50,446 nucleotides of DNA from an uncultured Selenomonadales bacterium (GTDB taxonomy: Bacteria; Bacillota; Negativicutes; Selenomonadales; Selenomonadaceae): the NCBI GenBank assembly GCA_937915885.1, contig CALGGP010000229.1:1-50446 (forward strand), written 5' to 3'. Numbering within the stretch: the first letter of the stretch is position 1; each line of letters starts with the position of its first letter. Below are positions 8,407 through 16,642 of this stretch, piece by piece. The position numbers and the translations under genes were made by a program. Under the pieces are notes generated by a model. That model saw nothing but the letters and a program-made list of their open reading frames with translations. It made no database searches and was not told the DNA's origin.

Positions 8407-9832
8407 AACGATTTTATCTCGACTGAAGTTTTTCGCCGACGAGACGCCCGACAAAATTTGTTTGATCGACGGCGCGCGCGGCGAGCAATGTACCTATAAA
8501 GATTTTTGGGCTCGAGTGCTGAGATTTGCGGCGATGGTCGAGCCAAATAAATTTTATCTGTTGAAGACGCGACAGACGATCGATCATTTGATCGCCTTCT
8601 ACGGAGTGCAGGCGGCGGGCTCGACAGCGATCCCCGTCGAGGCAACGACGTCGGACGAGCGGCTCAACGAGCTTGCCGATCGATTCCGCGCGGAGCTTCT
8701 GTCGAGCGATCCAATTACGAGCGCGGAGCCGATTGATTTTGTCGAGCCCGATCCCGAGCGAATTGCCTGCGTGATCTTGACGACGGGAACGACAGGCGTC
8801 AGCAAGGGCGTGATGTCGAGCTTTCGCTGTCGATTTTGCGGCGCGGACAATGTTCGATACTCTTATTCGATCACGCCCGATGACGTTGCATTGATCCCGC
8901 AGATGTTGTCGCACAGCGGCGGGCTCCGTCGTGTTGAGGCGATGCTCGTCAGCGGCGCAACAGCTGTGATCATGGGCGCCGTGATGCTGTTCGGAAATAT
9001 TTTCGGCGCCGTCAAAAAATATCATTGCAATATCCTGCAGTTCGTCCCGACGCAAGTCGCTCAAATCCTCCGTCGGGCACGAAAACTTTTGGTCGAAGTC
9101 GCTCCGCAATTGCGCATCGTCAGCGTCGGCAGCGCCGTCATTCCCGAGCACGACAAAGAACAACTTCGAGAACTTCTGCCGACCGTTCGCTTATTCAACG
9201 ACTTCGGCTCGACGGAGGCGTGCGGCTCGGCGTATTTCGAGTGGAGCGCTTTTGAGCCCAAGCCCGATTGCGTCGGCGTTGAGAGTATTCACTCGCGCAT
9301 AGTTTTTCTCGACGACGACGGCGCGGTACTCGAGCACACCGATCGCGATCACCCGGGCATTCTTGTGACCGAGGGCGGGACTTTGATGACGGGATATTTC
9401 GACGCGCCGGATTTGACGGCGGAGGTTCTTCGCGACGGTCGAGTGTTGTCGGCGGATTTGGGCTGGCGCGGTGCGGACGGCATGATTTACATTCTCGGAC
9501 GGCGCGACGACATGATTGTCAGCGGTGCCAACAAAATTTCGCCCGTCGAGCTCGAAAATATCATATCGCGGATTGCGGGCGTCAAAGAATGCGCCTGCGT
9601 CGGAGTGTCGGACAAAATTATGGGGCAAGTGCCGGTGATTTTTGTGGTGTGGGATCGAGAGCCGCTGCCGCTCGAGTGCTTGACGGCGGAGCTTGAGAAA
9701 CGCGTCGACCGATTCAAAATCCCGCGCCCCGAAAATATTCATGTCATTGACGCCCTGCCTCGGACGCCCGGCACGGGTAAAGTTATCAAACGCGAACTTA
9801 CAGAGAGGCTGATCAAAAATGAAAACGTATGA
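8390..9832 (+). CDS. AMP-dependent acyl synthetase/ligase
   Basis: 480-aa ANL-superfamily adenylating enzyme (acyl-CoA synthetase / acyl-ACP ligase type). The ATP-binding core is LTTGTTGVSKGVM, followed by FVPTQVAQILR, FNDFGSTEACGSAYF (acyl-AMP site), SADLGWRGADGMIYILGRRDD (split: LGWRGADG and GRRDDMIVSGANKISPVELE) and the C-terminal catalytic Lys segment RTPGTGKVIKRELTERL. The ATG at 8390 has a GGAG about 10 bases upstream; a GTG nine bases earlier is less likely. With an ACP three genes upstream it probably loads that carrier or makes an acyl-CoA. It contains no long homopolymer, unlike its neighbours. The end overlaps the next gene by 14 bases. Confidence 0.92.
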   Translation: MSNPNETILSRLKFFADETPDKICLIDGARGEQCTYKDFWARVLRFAAMVEPNKFYLLKTRQTIDHLIAFYGVQAAGSTAIPVEATTSDERLNELADRFRAELLSSDPITSAEPIDFVEPDPERIACVILTTGTTGVSKGVMSSFRCRFCGADNVRYSYSITPDDVALIPQMLSHSGGLRRVEAMLVSGATAVIMGAVMLFGNIFGAVKKYHCNILQFVPTQVAQILRRARKLLVEVAPQLRIVSVGSAVIPEHDKEQLRELLPTVRLFNDFGSTEACGSAYFEWSAFEPKPDCVGVESIHSRIVFLDDDGAVLEHTDRDHPGILVTEGGTLMTGYFDAPDLTAEVLRDGRVLSADLGWRGADGMIYILGRRDDMIVSGANKISPVELENIISRIAGVKECACVGVSDKIMGQVPVIFVVWDREPLPLECLTAELEKRVDRFKIPRPENIHVIDALPRTPGTGKVIKRELTERLIKNENV

Positions 9833-10683
9833 AATTTTTTGGACGGGAGGCTTTGATTCAACGCTTCGGGTCGTTCAATTGTCGCGTTACCCTATCAAAA
9901 TTCAACCGGTGTTTTGCAAAGGAGTTGCCGCCGACATCCGCAAAAGCGAGTTCTACGAGCTGCGAGCCATCAAACAGATATCAGCTTTGTTGCGCACCAA
10001 ACCCGGCGTCAAGGCTGAACTTTTGCCGCTGAAGATTGTTTATCGTTCGTCGGCCCCCCCCCCATTTGGATCAAGACTTCGTGTATGAACCTCTTCCGAA
10101 GGATCATGGGGTCGCCGTCGCCTTCCGCAAAATTTATATCTCAATGATGGCTCCGAGGCGCAACCAACTTGCGACCGGACGCGGGGTGCTCAACGCCGTG
10201 AATGTTGATCTTTATATCGATGCGCAGTACCAATGGCTTGCCGCTTATGCCAACAGTCGTGAGGCGCCCGTCGAGATCGGAATCACGGCGAGGTACGTAA
10301 ATAAATTTCTGGCGGCAATCGGCGGCGACGATGCAATCGATGAGATTGACAACGGTCTTTTCAAGCAATACGTTTTGAGTAAGGAAAGATGTAAATCTGC
10401 CGACGGCTATAAAATTTTCGGGGGCTTTGCGTTTTCGTTTTACGATGCGCCGCTCAAGCCCGAGTTGGTGAAAGAATATAGGCGTCTCGATTGCGAGGAC
10501 ATAATGAATTTGACGTGGTTCTGTTACGATCCCATTGACGGTGAACCATGCGGGCAGTGTTGGACTTGCGTGCATACTTATCGTGACGGCATCACAAATC
10601 GTTTCAGCCCCGCCGCACTCGAACGCTATCATAAACGCGAAAAGGAGTTGAGCTCAACTCCGAACAATGAGGAGGATACTTAG
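9819..10683 (+). CDS. QueC-like PP-loop ATPase, copy 1, frame broken in C10 tract
   Basis: N-type ATP pyrophosphatase fold. EIFWTGGFDSTLRVVQL (from residue 4) is the PP-loop that binds ATP, and the C-terminal GEPCGQCWTC is a zinc-knuckle-like cysteine cluster as in QueC. The ATG at 9819 has GAGAGG at 9802-9807. The frame fails at a run of ten C (10054-10063): upstream it ends YRSSAPPPFGSRLRV, while the rest continues one frame over (HLDQDFVYEPLPKDHG onwards). Nine C would give a 287-aa protein very like its downstream paralogue. True QueC makes preQ0, but no queD/E/F genes are nearby, so an activated-carboxyl amidation or ligation on another substrate is more likely (inference). Confidence 0.78.
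10054..10063 (+). repeat. C10 homopolymer tract in PP-loop gene 1 (OFF)
   Basis: Ten consecutive C. Nine would keep the frame (Ser-Ala-Pro-Pro-His). The present length causes a +1 shift and early stop. Confidence 0.85.
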
Positions 10684-10686
10684 ACG

Positions 10687-11538
10687 ATGAAAATATATAA
10701 CGTCCTTTGGTCTGGCGGTGTCGACAGCACGTTTGTCGTGACACAGCTGTCGCAATACCCCGTGGTGATCCGACCGTTTTACATCAAGGGACAAACCTTT
10801 CGACTGTCGGAACCGCAGGAGTTGTCGGCGATCAAAGCGATCCGTGAGTTGCTGATTGCGGACGAGCGGACGAAGGCGGAGATCATGGAGCCGGAGATAA
10901 TCGAGGCGAGCGATCCGCGCATAAAGGATCGCGAAGTCGTCAAGGCTTGGCGTCGAATTTACATGCGATTGTTGGAGCGATATAAAGCCGAGCACAATGG
11001 AAAATTGCCGGCGGCGGGCAGCCAACAAATTTATGCGGATGGCGCCTATATTTCCCCGCAGTATGCATCGTTCGCCTCCTTAACCAAAAACTTGAACTCG
11101 GATTTTGAGATCGGAATTATTTATGCCGATCATGTTTCGTCGGCTTTTAATTCTTCGGATTCGATTTTGATCGAGTACGATGAACTGACTGAAAGGAAAG
11201 TTCTTCGGCTACGCGATGATATCTCGGACAAAGACTCTTACACTTTGTTTAAAGATATGCGGCTCCCGATTGCGGGACAAGGCATGGATAAACGCGATGT
11301 TTGGAAGTGGTACTCCGATCACGGCTATCTGATGGTGCGCTCGAAAACAAATTTCTGTCAAGCTCCCATTTCCACGGGGGGGGGGGCCGTCGAGCCTTGC
11401 GGAGTCTGCACACCGTGTATCTGCGTGATTCGAGAAGGTGTGCTTGAGCCCTTCACCGAAGCCGGTCTCGCTCGCTATCGCGACTACGAAGAAAATCATG
11501 AGAGGGAGCCTGAGCGTTTCAGACTTAAAGGTTTTTGA
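10687..11538 (+). CDS. QueC-like PP-loop ATPase, copy 2, intact
   Basis: 283-aa paralogue of the previous gene, with NVLWSGGVDSTFVVTQLSQYP as PP-loop region (WSGGVDST core) and EPCGVCTPCICVIREG as cysteine cluster. GAGGAGG at 10668-10674 precedes the ATG at 10687, and only 3 bases separate it from the stop of copy 1. An eleven-G run (11376-11386) encodes three Gly five codons before the cysteine cluster and is in frame, so this copy is ON. The two copies share the spacing of PP-loop, central REVVKAWRRIYM/VAVAFRKIYISMM segment and Cys cluster, but are too diverged to be a recent duplication. Function is unknown beyond ATP pyrophosphatase-type activation. Confidence 0.8.
   Translation: MKIYNVLWSGGVDSTFVVTQLSQYPVVIRPFYIKGQTFRLSEPQELSAIKAIRELLIADERTKAEIMEPEIIEASDPRIKDREVVKAWRRIYMRLLERYKAEHNGKLPAAGSQQIYADGAYISPQYASFASLTKNLNSDFEIGIIYADHVSSAFNSSDSILIEYDELTERKVLRLRDDISDKDSYTLFKDMRLPIAGQGMDKRDVWKWYSDHGYLMVRSKTNFCQAPISTGGGAVEPCGVCTPCICVIREGVLEPFTEAGLARYRDYEENHEREPERFRLKGF
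11376..11386 (+). repeat. G11 homopolymer tract in PP-loop gene 2 (ON)
   Basis: Eleven consecutive G read as part of Thr, three Gly and Ala codons in the intact frame. Gain or loss of one base would cut off the C-terminal cysteine cluster. Confidence 0.85.
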
Positions 11539-11556
11539 ACGAAGGAATTGCTGAGC

Positions 11557-13609
11557 ATGAATTTTGATCAATCGGACATCACAATCTCACACAATCGTCG
11601 GGTGAAGTATTTTCCGCGCGGCGAATTGTTGTGCCTCGAGCGGAGCGAACTTACGATGAATAAGGTTGCCGACTCCGGCACTTACCTTAAATATTTTCCC
11701 GAGGCTGTCTACATCGAAGACGCCGACGGAAGTCTCTACGGCATATTGACTAACGGCGACGTGTTGAAATCGCTGAACTTCGGCGAGCCGTTGATCAATC
11801 GGAAATTTTTTCGATTGGACGACGCATCGAAAATCCGCGCGGATTTTTTTCAAGAGTTCTTTGACCTGCATCGATCGGTCAGATGCATCCCGTTCGTCGA
11901 AAATGATCGGCTCGTCGGTGAGTGGCGGCTCCTCATCGGCGAGGAAGATTTTGAATCGAAAATGTGTTGGGAGCCGATCCAATCAATTGCCGATAAACGT
12001 TTAAGCGAGTTGGAGGGCAACGCCGTCGTTTGCGATCAAAAATCTTTTCGGGCGCGTCTGATCGAAAGTATTCGCGACGGACAGGATGACGGCAATAAAA
12101 TTATTCCGTTGTACGATGTCTATATGGAGTGCCTCATTCGTTTTTTGACGGGCAAATTTCGAGAGCATCACATTCCCTTCTTTTATGTCGAGGCGCCGTC
12201 GACAAAAAAAAATTCTGCACTCCGCCGATTGGATACAAGATGTTCTCCGTCGAAATCTCCGCACTGAGGATATTGCCCGCGACGAGTCTCAATTGCTCGA
12301 TCTCTACGATGACGACGCCGATCGGGCGTTTATGCGCGAGACGGAGTATGTCAATTTTGTTTATGTGGATCGGGGATATTATTTTAATCTGGCGGATTAC
12401 GACGGCAAGGGCTTGCATGTGGTCGACGGCAGGCGATTGACGACGGACGTTCCGAAAAATCCCGCGCGGAGGATTCATATCTTCGGGCAATGCACGGCGC
12501 GCGGCTCGCATGTGATCGACAGTCACACCATCGAAAGCTGCCTCCAACGAAAACTCAATGCCGCCTGCCCCGGCACATGGGAGGTTGTCAATTACGGTGT
12601 GGCGGGCAGAACCGGCGGCGATATGAACGATCTGAATTACATTCTGTGCTCGGATTTCCGCGCGGGCGACGTAGTCATTTGTCTTGCCGCCTATCGCGAT
12701 TCGACCGTGGAGCTTTTGAAAACATTCGGCGCGATTTGTCTTGAAACTTCGAGTGTGCTTGCCGCGCCGACGAACGTTGCGAAGTTGGGGCGTTGGTTTT
12801 TGGATATTCCGCTCCACATCAATCATCGGGCGTGCGAATTGATTGCGGATCATTTGTTTGCGTCGCTCGACGATCGGCTCGAGCTGTCGTCTCATTCGAT
12901 CGATGATGCAGCCCGCGAGCGGGTTTCATTTTATGACGAGTTCATGCCCGCCGTCGTCAACAGTCGAGCGTTTAAAAATTATATCGAGCGACTCAAAAAT
13001 ATTTTGGGTGATCAGATTATCAATAGGGGGGGGGGTGGATCATGCGGCGCGATCGTAATGAATTGCAATCCATTCACGCTCGGGCATCGATATTTGATCG
13101 AAGAGGCGGCGAAAACCGTCGAGACTTTGATCGTGTTCGTCGTGAGAGAGGATCGCTCGAAATTCCATTTCGCGGATCGGATCAGGTTGGTGCGCGAGGG
13201 CGTCAAAGATTTGACGAACGTCATCGTGGAATCGAGCGGGCAATTCATGATCTCGACGGAAACCTTCCCCGAGTATTTTTTCAAGAGTCAACTGCAGGAA
13301 GTAGCGATCGATTCATCTTATGATGTGAGGCTGTTCGGAAAATACATTGCACCGGCGCTTGGGATCACGATTCGATTCGTCGGCGAGGAACCGTTTGATG
13401 CTGTCACTTCGTCATACAATCGGACAATGCATGAAATTTTGCCGGAGTGCGGAGTCAAGGTCGTCGAAATTCCGCGCAAGAAGGTGAACGGCGAAGTGAT
13501 CAGCGCATCGAAGGTACGGGCGCTGTTGAAGGAAGGAAAAATGGAGGAATTACGGGCTTTCGTTCCGTCGCCGACATATGAGTATCTGCGTCAAAATTGG
13601 CGAAACTAG
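11557..13609 (+). CDS. CBS - SGNH hydrolase - CitC-like ligase fusion, frame broken at A9 tract
   Basis: The frame opens at ATG 11557 (GAAGGA at 11541-11546) and shifts by one at nine A (12204-12212). Removing one A gives 683 aa. Residues about 45-125 look like a CBS pair (DGSLYGILTNGDVLKSL; VRCIPFVENDRLVGEW). About 300-430 resemble an SGNH/GDSL hydrolase (RRIHIFGQCTARGSHVID, VVNYGVAGRTGGD, then HINHRA as the catalytic His block). About 490-683 match [citrate lyase] ligase CitC (GAIVMNCNPFTLGHRYLIEE, FPEYFFKSQ, VGEEPFDAVTSSYN, ISASKVR), an adenylyltransferase-fold enzyme that acetylates a carrier-protein thiol using ATP. No citDEF genes are present, so the ligase may load the operon's ACP or act as a nucleotidyltransferase. 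A G10 tract is in frame. Confidence 0.75.
12204..12212 (+). repeat. A9 tract at frame break of fusion gene
   Basis: Nine A after GAC; eight would join the two frames (Thr-Lys-Lys-Ile-Leu-His). It could be a phase-variation tract, a transcriptional slippage site, or a base-calling error. Confidence 0.7.
13026..13035 (+). repeat. G10 tract in fusion gene (in frame)
   Basis: Ten consecutive G encode Arg-Gly-Gly-Gly-Gly just before the CitC-like domain (SCGAIVMN). In frame at this length; a one-base change would remove the ligase domain only. Confidence 0.85.
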
Positions 13610-14426
13610 TCGGTGTCGAAACCAATCTTAGTGACGGCGTTGGTCGACAAGACTTTGTCGGTGAGGGGGGCGGATTGAGCGATCATTGCAGGAGAAATTT
13701 CATCGGAAGGCAATTCCCCTCCGATCAGCAACGGGCGTATGTCAACGGTGCCGGGCTCGGGCGAAGTGACGGCGACATCGCGAACTAACGATAGGCGCCA
13801 TAAGAACCAGCGACACTGAGCGACTCGGGGGTTTCATAAATGCGCTCGCGAAGGGCATCATCACTTTCGATGTCGGCGCCTCCGTCGGACGTGGTGATGT
13901 TGACTGCCGATTGCAGGAACGGTTGAGGATCGACTATCTGATCGATCTCTCCGACATCGTACCAATTCCCCGATGGTCCCCGCGCCGTGCACGTCGCCCG
14001 AGCCGGCATCGACAGCGTATTCTTCGGTATCGTCAAATCCTCGTCGAGCGCGAAATATACTCCGTCGCCCGCCGTAAATCTCACTCCGCGCGGAATTACC
14101 GTCGCCTTGCTCCTCAACGCCGACAGCGTCAATTCCATCGTCACCGTCGCCGCCGTCGCCTCCAGCCGCGTCACTCCCACCAGCGCTCCCAGATGATCAA
14201 GGTAATCGCCCGTCGAGTACGCCAGCAAATTCATCTTCGCGCATTGATCGATCAATAAGCGCTGCTGTTGGATCACTGCCTCCACCCCGCGCAAAAATAA
14301 TCGCAACGGATCGGCGCGCGCCAGCTTCCGCCCGAGCAGTTCTTCTACCGTTGATGTCACCTGCAGGTCGAGTTCGTCGATGTCGGCGTCCGCGAATGTC
14401 AACGATGGTAATTGTGTCAGTTTCAT
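13606..14426 (-). pseudogene. Baseplate assembly protein J, broken and 3' truncated
   Basis: Gp47/J wedge component of a contractile tail. From the ATG at 14426, 213 residues show the family N-terminus (LPSLTFADADIDELDLQV), LLAYSTGDYLDHLGALVGV and RERIYETPESLSVAGSYGAY, then TAG at 13785-13787. The expected continuation (VAVTSPEPGTVDIRPLLIG, then ISPAMIAQSAPLTDKVL) is found immediately after in another frame, with a few codons missing, and runs to a stop at 13606-13608. About 80 C-terminal residues are absent. The end falls on ACTAGT, which also holds the stop of the fusion gene on the other strand. So J is both frame-disrupted and cut by the phage-chromosome join. Confidence 0.82.
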
Positions 14427-14430
14427 AATC

Positions 14431-14739
14431 CTAGCCTCCTTCGGCGATCGCTATTCGGATAATCGGCTCGAGCACTCCGTCCGACGTCCGTTCCGTCGTC
14501 AGCGATACCAACCGCGCTCGCGGCTCGAACGTCGGTATATCCTTCGCCAATTGCGCGCTCAACAGCGCCGACGCCGCTCCCATTGGTTTGTCCACCGCCG
14601 ACATTTCTATCCCGAACCCCCTGTCGATCGGCACCGTTCCCTTCCGAACGCCGACGATCATGCGCACGTTCTGCATCACTTCTTCGACGGTCGTTTGCGG
14701 CATCAATTCTATCGGCCCCTCCGTCAATCGTACTATCAT
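14431..14739 (-). CDS. Baseplate protein W (gp25-like)
   Basis: 102-aa member of the GPW/gp25 family, the sheath-initiating baseplate wedge protein. The ATG at 14739 overlaps the previous stop (ATGA). Family features: TVEEVMQNVRMIVGVRKGT, PIDRGFGIEM, and FEPRARLVSLTTE near the end. It lies just before gene J, as in P2 and Mu-like phages. Confidence 0.85.
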   Translation of the reverse strand: MIVRLTEGPIELMPQTTVEEVMQNVRMIVGVRKGTVPIDRGFGIEMSAVDKPMGAASALLSAQLAKDIPTFEPRARLVSLTTERTSDGVLEPIIRIAIAEGG

Positions 14740-15251
14740 TCTAACGCCTCCTTCAATGTCACGTCCGCCGTCACCAACACCGGCAAGCCCCATCCGTCCG
14801 TGTGCTCTATCTTAAATTCCAGCCCGCTCACTACCCATTTGTTTTTTCCATGCGCCCAGCCTCCGAGTATCAAATAATTGGCGTCGCCGTTCCTCAACAT
14901 CTCGAGCAGTTTGACGAGCTCCTCTTGCACGTCCACCCCCAGATCGGCGCTCAATTGCATTGCAAATGTGATCTCGTCCGGCTCCGTCCCGAGGAACTCG
15001 ATCACCGATTTGCCTCCGACTATGTCATGCGTTGCGTATCGAGCGCGCGCCTGTCGTTTGAAGTCGCGGAGCGTCTCTACTTTCCTCGATGAGACTTCGA
15101 ACACCACATCACCCAGCACTCCTATTATGTTGTCGTTGATATCCAGCCAGCCTAATTTTTCCTCGAGCAGTTTCAACGCCGTCTCCACGTACGGATTCGA
15201 TTTGTGCGGCACCTTGTCTTTCAATTTATATACTTCGCGTAAAAAATCCAT
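14736..15251 (-). CDS. GpU-like tail protein with N-terminal extension
   Basis: 171-aa protein. The part from about residue 42 resembles P2 GpU, a tail terminator/assembly protein: VLGDVVFEVSSRKVETLRDF, RARYATHDIVGGKSVIEFLG, ITFAMQLSADLG and WVVSGLEFKIEHTD. The first 40 residues (helical, KSNPYVETALKLLEEKLGWL) are not part of that family. In P2, U sits between T and X; here it lies after PAAR, next to W and J. Confidence 0.72.
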   Translation of the reverse strand: MDFLREVYKLKDKVPHKSNPYVETALKLLEEKLGWLDINDNIIGVLGDVVFEVSSRKVETLRDFKRQARARYATHDIVGGKSVIEFLGTEPDEITFAMQLSADLGVDVQEELVKLLEMLRNGDANYLILGGWAHGKNKWVVSGLEFKIEHTDGWGLPVLVTADVTLKEALE

Positions 15252-15252
15252 A

Positions 15253-15573
15253 TCAGCCTCCCACTATCACGTCCTCCGAGCCTTCTACTATCTCGCCCTT
15301 CTCACAACATTTTATGCATCTGGTTTTCACCCCCACATACGACAACTCACGCCCGTTCACCGTCACCGTCGAGCTCCCTCCGCGCACATAAAACATTCCT
15401 CGGTGCGGGCAATTGCACAGCCCTATATCGCCCCGGCTGATTGCTCCTCGTCCATTGATAACCACATTTGCACTTCCCGATCGACAGACGCCTTCCCGTT
15501 CGTGTGAACAGCATTTATGTCCGTCGTCGCATCGCCCCCGCTCATGATCTCCAACTCTGATTGCTCCAGGCAT
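15253..15573 (-). CDS. PAAR-motif tail spike tip protein
   Basis: 106-aa PAAR-domain protein expected to cap the tail spike. AAAGGAGG lies 7 bases before the ATG at 15573. The small beta-rich domain has PAIR/PGAIRVGD at the N-terminus, SANVVINGRGAISRGD and SSTVTVNGREL repeats, and paired cysteines and histidine (CDDGHKCCSH, CNCPHRG, CIKCC) able to bind a metal at the apex. Its first 50 codons overlap the 3' end of the methyltransferase gene in another frame. Confidence 0.8.
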   Translation of the reverse strand: MPGAIRVGDHERGRCDDGHKCCSHEREGVCRSGSANVVINGRGAISRGDIGLCNCPHRGMFYVRGGSSTVTVNGRELSYVGVKTRCIKCCEKGEIVEGSEDVIVGG

Positions 15574-16310
15574 GATCGTGCCTCCTTTATTCGTCGTTCG
15601 CATATCGCCACGAACGGCGCGTGATTTTCAAAGCCCACGAAGTGTCGGTTGGTGTTGACGCACGCGACTGCCGTCGTGCCACTGCCCATGCACGCGTCCA
15701 ACACCAATTCCCCCTCGTTCGTGTACGTCTTTATCAGATACTCACACAGCCCCGTCGGCTTCTGTGTCGAATGAACCGAATAACTTCCCGTCACATTCAC
15801 CTGCAAAAAATAATCTATGATATCGATAGGATTGCGCCGTCCGTCCGATCGATCCGTCGTCGTCCGTTTTTTTGTCCCGTAATTCTGTGACGGTCGAAGT
15901 TCACTGTCTCTGTTGGCGAAGTACGGGCGTGAGTACCACCATTGCGGATTGTATGTCGGCAGCTTCCTGTAAAAGACGAGGATATTTTCATGAGCGCGGA
16001 GCGGCATCTTGTTCGCATTCAAAAACCCCACCGGATTCGACTTGTGCCATATCCATTCATAGCGGAACATCTTCCGATTGGCATTGATCAGATCGACCGC
16101 AAACGGCAATTGGCTGAAAATGACGATCGCCGCATTGTGTTTTGCGACCCTAAGGAATTGTTCCCACATCGGCTCGAGCGGCAACCGTCGGTCCCAGAAA
16201 TTTGCAGTCGACCCGTACGGCGGATCGCAGAGTACCATATCCACCGAGCCGTCGGGTATCCGATCCATTCCCGAGATGCAGTCCTCACACCAAATTTTGT
16301 CTATGTCCAT
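15423..16310 (-). CDS. Orphan DNA methyltransferase (N6-adenine or N4-cytosine type)
   Basis: 295-aa beta-class amino-methyltransferase. The catalytic motif DPPYGS (about residue 29) comes first and the SAM-binding motif DACMGSGTTAVACVN later, with the VHSTQKPTGLCEYLIK motif X segment between them. AAAGGA lies 10 bases before the ATG at 16310. No restriction endonuclease is nearby, so it probably protects phage DNA or alters host methylation rather than acting in a restriction-modification pair. It is inserted among tail genes and overlaps the PAAR gene by 151 bases, an unusually long overlap for unrelated functions. Confidence 0.9.
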   Translation of the reverse strand: MDIDKIWCEDCISGMDRIPDGSVDMVLCDPPYGSTANFWDRRLPLEPMWEQFLRVAKHNAAIVIFSQLPFAVDLINANRKMFRYEWIWHKSNPVGFLNANKMPLRAHENILVFYRKLPTYNPQWWYSRPYFANRDSELRPSQNYGTKKRTTTDRSDGRRNPIDIIDYFLQVNVTGSYSVHSTQKPTGLCEYLIKTYTNEGELVLDACMGSGTTAVACVNTNRHFVGFENHAPFVAICERRIKEARSCLEQSELEIMSGGDATTDINAVHTNGKASVDREVQMWLSMDEEQSAGAI

Positions 16311-16340
16311 TCAACCATGTCCTTTCAACGTGTAAAACGC

Positions 16341-16369
16341 TTGACATTCATACATAGTGCTGTTATAAT
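16341..16369 (+). promoter_or_regulatory. Consensus promoter of hicAB
   Basis: TTGACA (16341-16346), 17 bases, TATAAT (16364-16369), with an added TGT extension before the -10. It gives the HicAB pair its own strong promoter, independent of and opposed to phage late transcription. Confidence 0.88.
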
Positions 16370-16394
16370 GACACTTGAAAGGAGGCCGCAACCA

Positions 16395-16580
16395 ATGAAG
16401 ACTTCGGAGCTCAAAAAGATTCTCGAAGAGCACGGTTGCAGGAAGATCGGCGAAGGCGGCAACCATGAAAAATGGTTCAGCCCCATCACCGGCAAGCACT
16501 TTCAAGTGTGGCGGCACTCCTCAAAGGAAATGCCGCGCGGCACCCTGAACAAAATCCTAAAAGATGCAGGTTTGAAATGA
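16395..16580 (+). CDS. hicA: HicA-type mRNA interferase toxin
   Basis: 61-aa HicA/YcfA toxin with a double-stranded-RNA-binding-like fold that cleaves mRNA. MKTSELKKILEEHGCRKI is the first helix, GEGGNHEKWFSP carries the catalytic His (residue 24), and VWRHSSKEMPRGTLNKILK is the conserved C-terminal half. AAAGGAGG is 9 bases before the ATG. It precedes its antitoxin gene by 62 bases, the typical hicAB order. Confidence 0.9.
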   Translation: MKTSELKKILEEHGCRKIGEGGNHEKWFSPITGKHFQVWRHSSKEMPRGTLNKILKDAGLK

Positions 16581-16642
16581 AAGGCAGGGGCGGAGCGCCC
16601 GCCCCCAAGCCTCGTTTATAAAGCACTCGAAAGGGGATCATC

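Noticed and set aside
9819..11538. Genuine queC pair of queuosine synthesis
   Set aside because: No other que genes, two diverged copies in an acyl-carrier operon, and long central insert.
11557..13609. True citrate lyase ligase (citC)
   Set aside because: No citD, citE, citF, citX or citG nearby, and the domain is fused to unrelated parts.
13597..13788. Small plus-strand gene after the fusion gene
   Set aside because: It overlaps the recognisable reading frame of the J remnant on the minus strand and has no RBS.
15423..16310. Restriction-modification system
   Set aside because: No endonuclease gene on either side; neighbours are tail proteins and HicAB.
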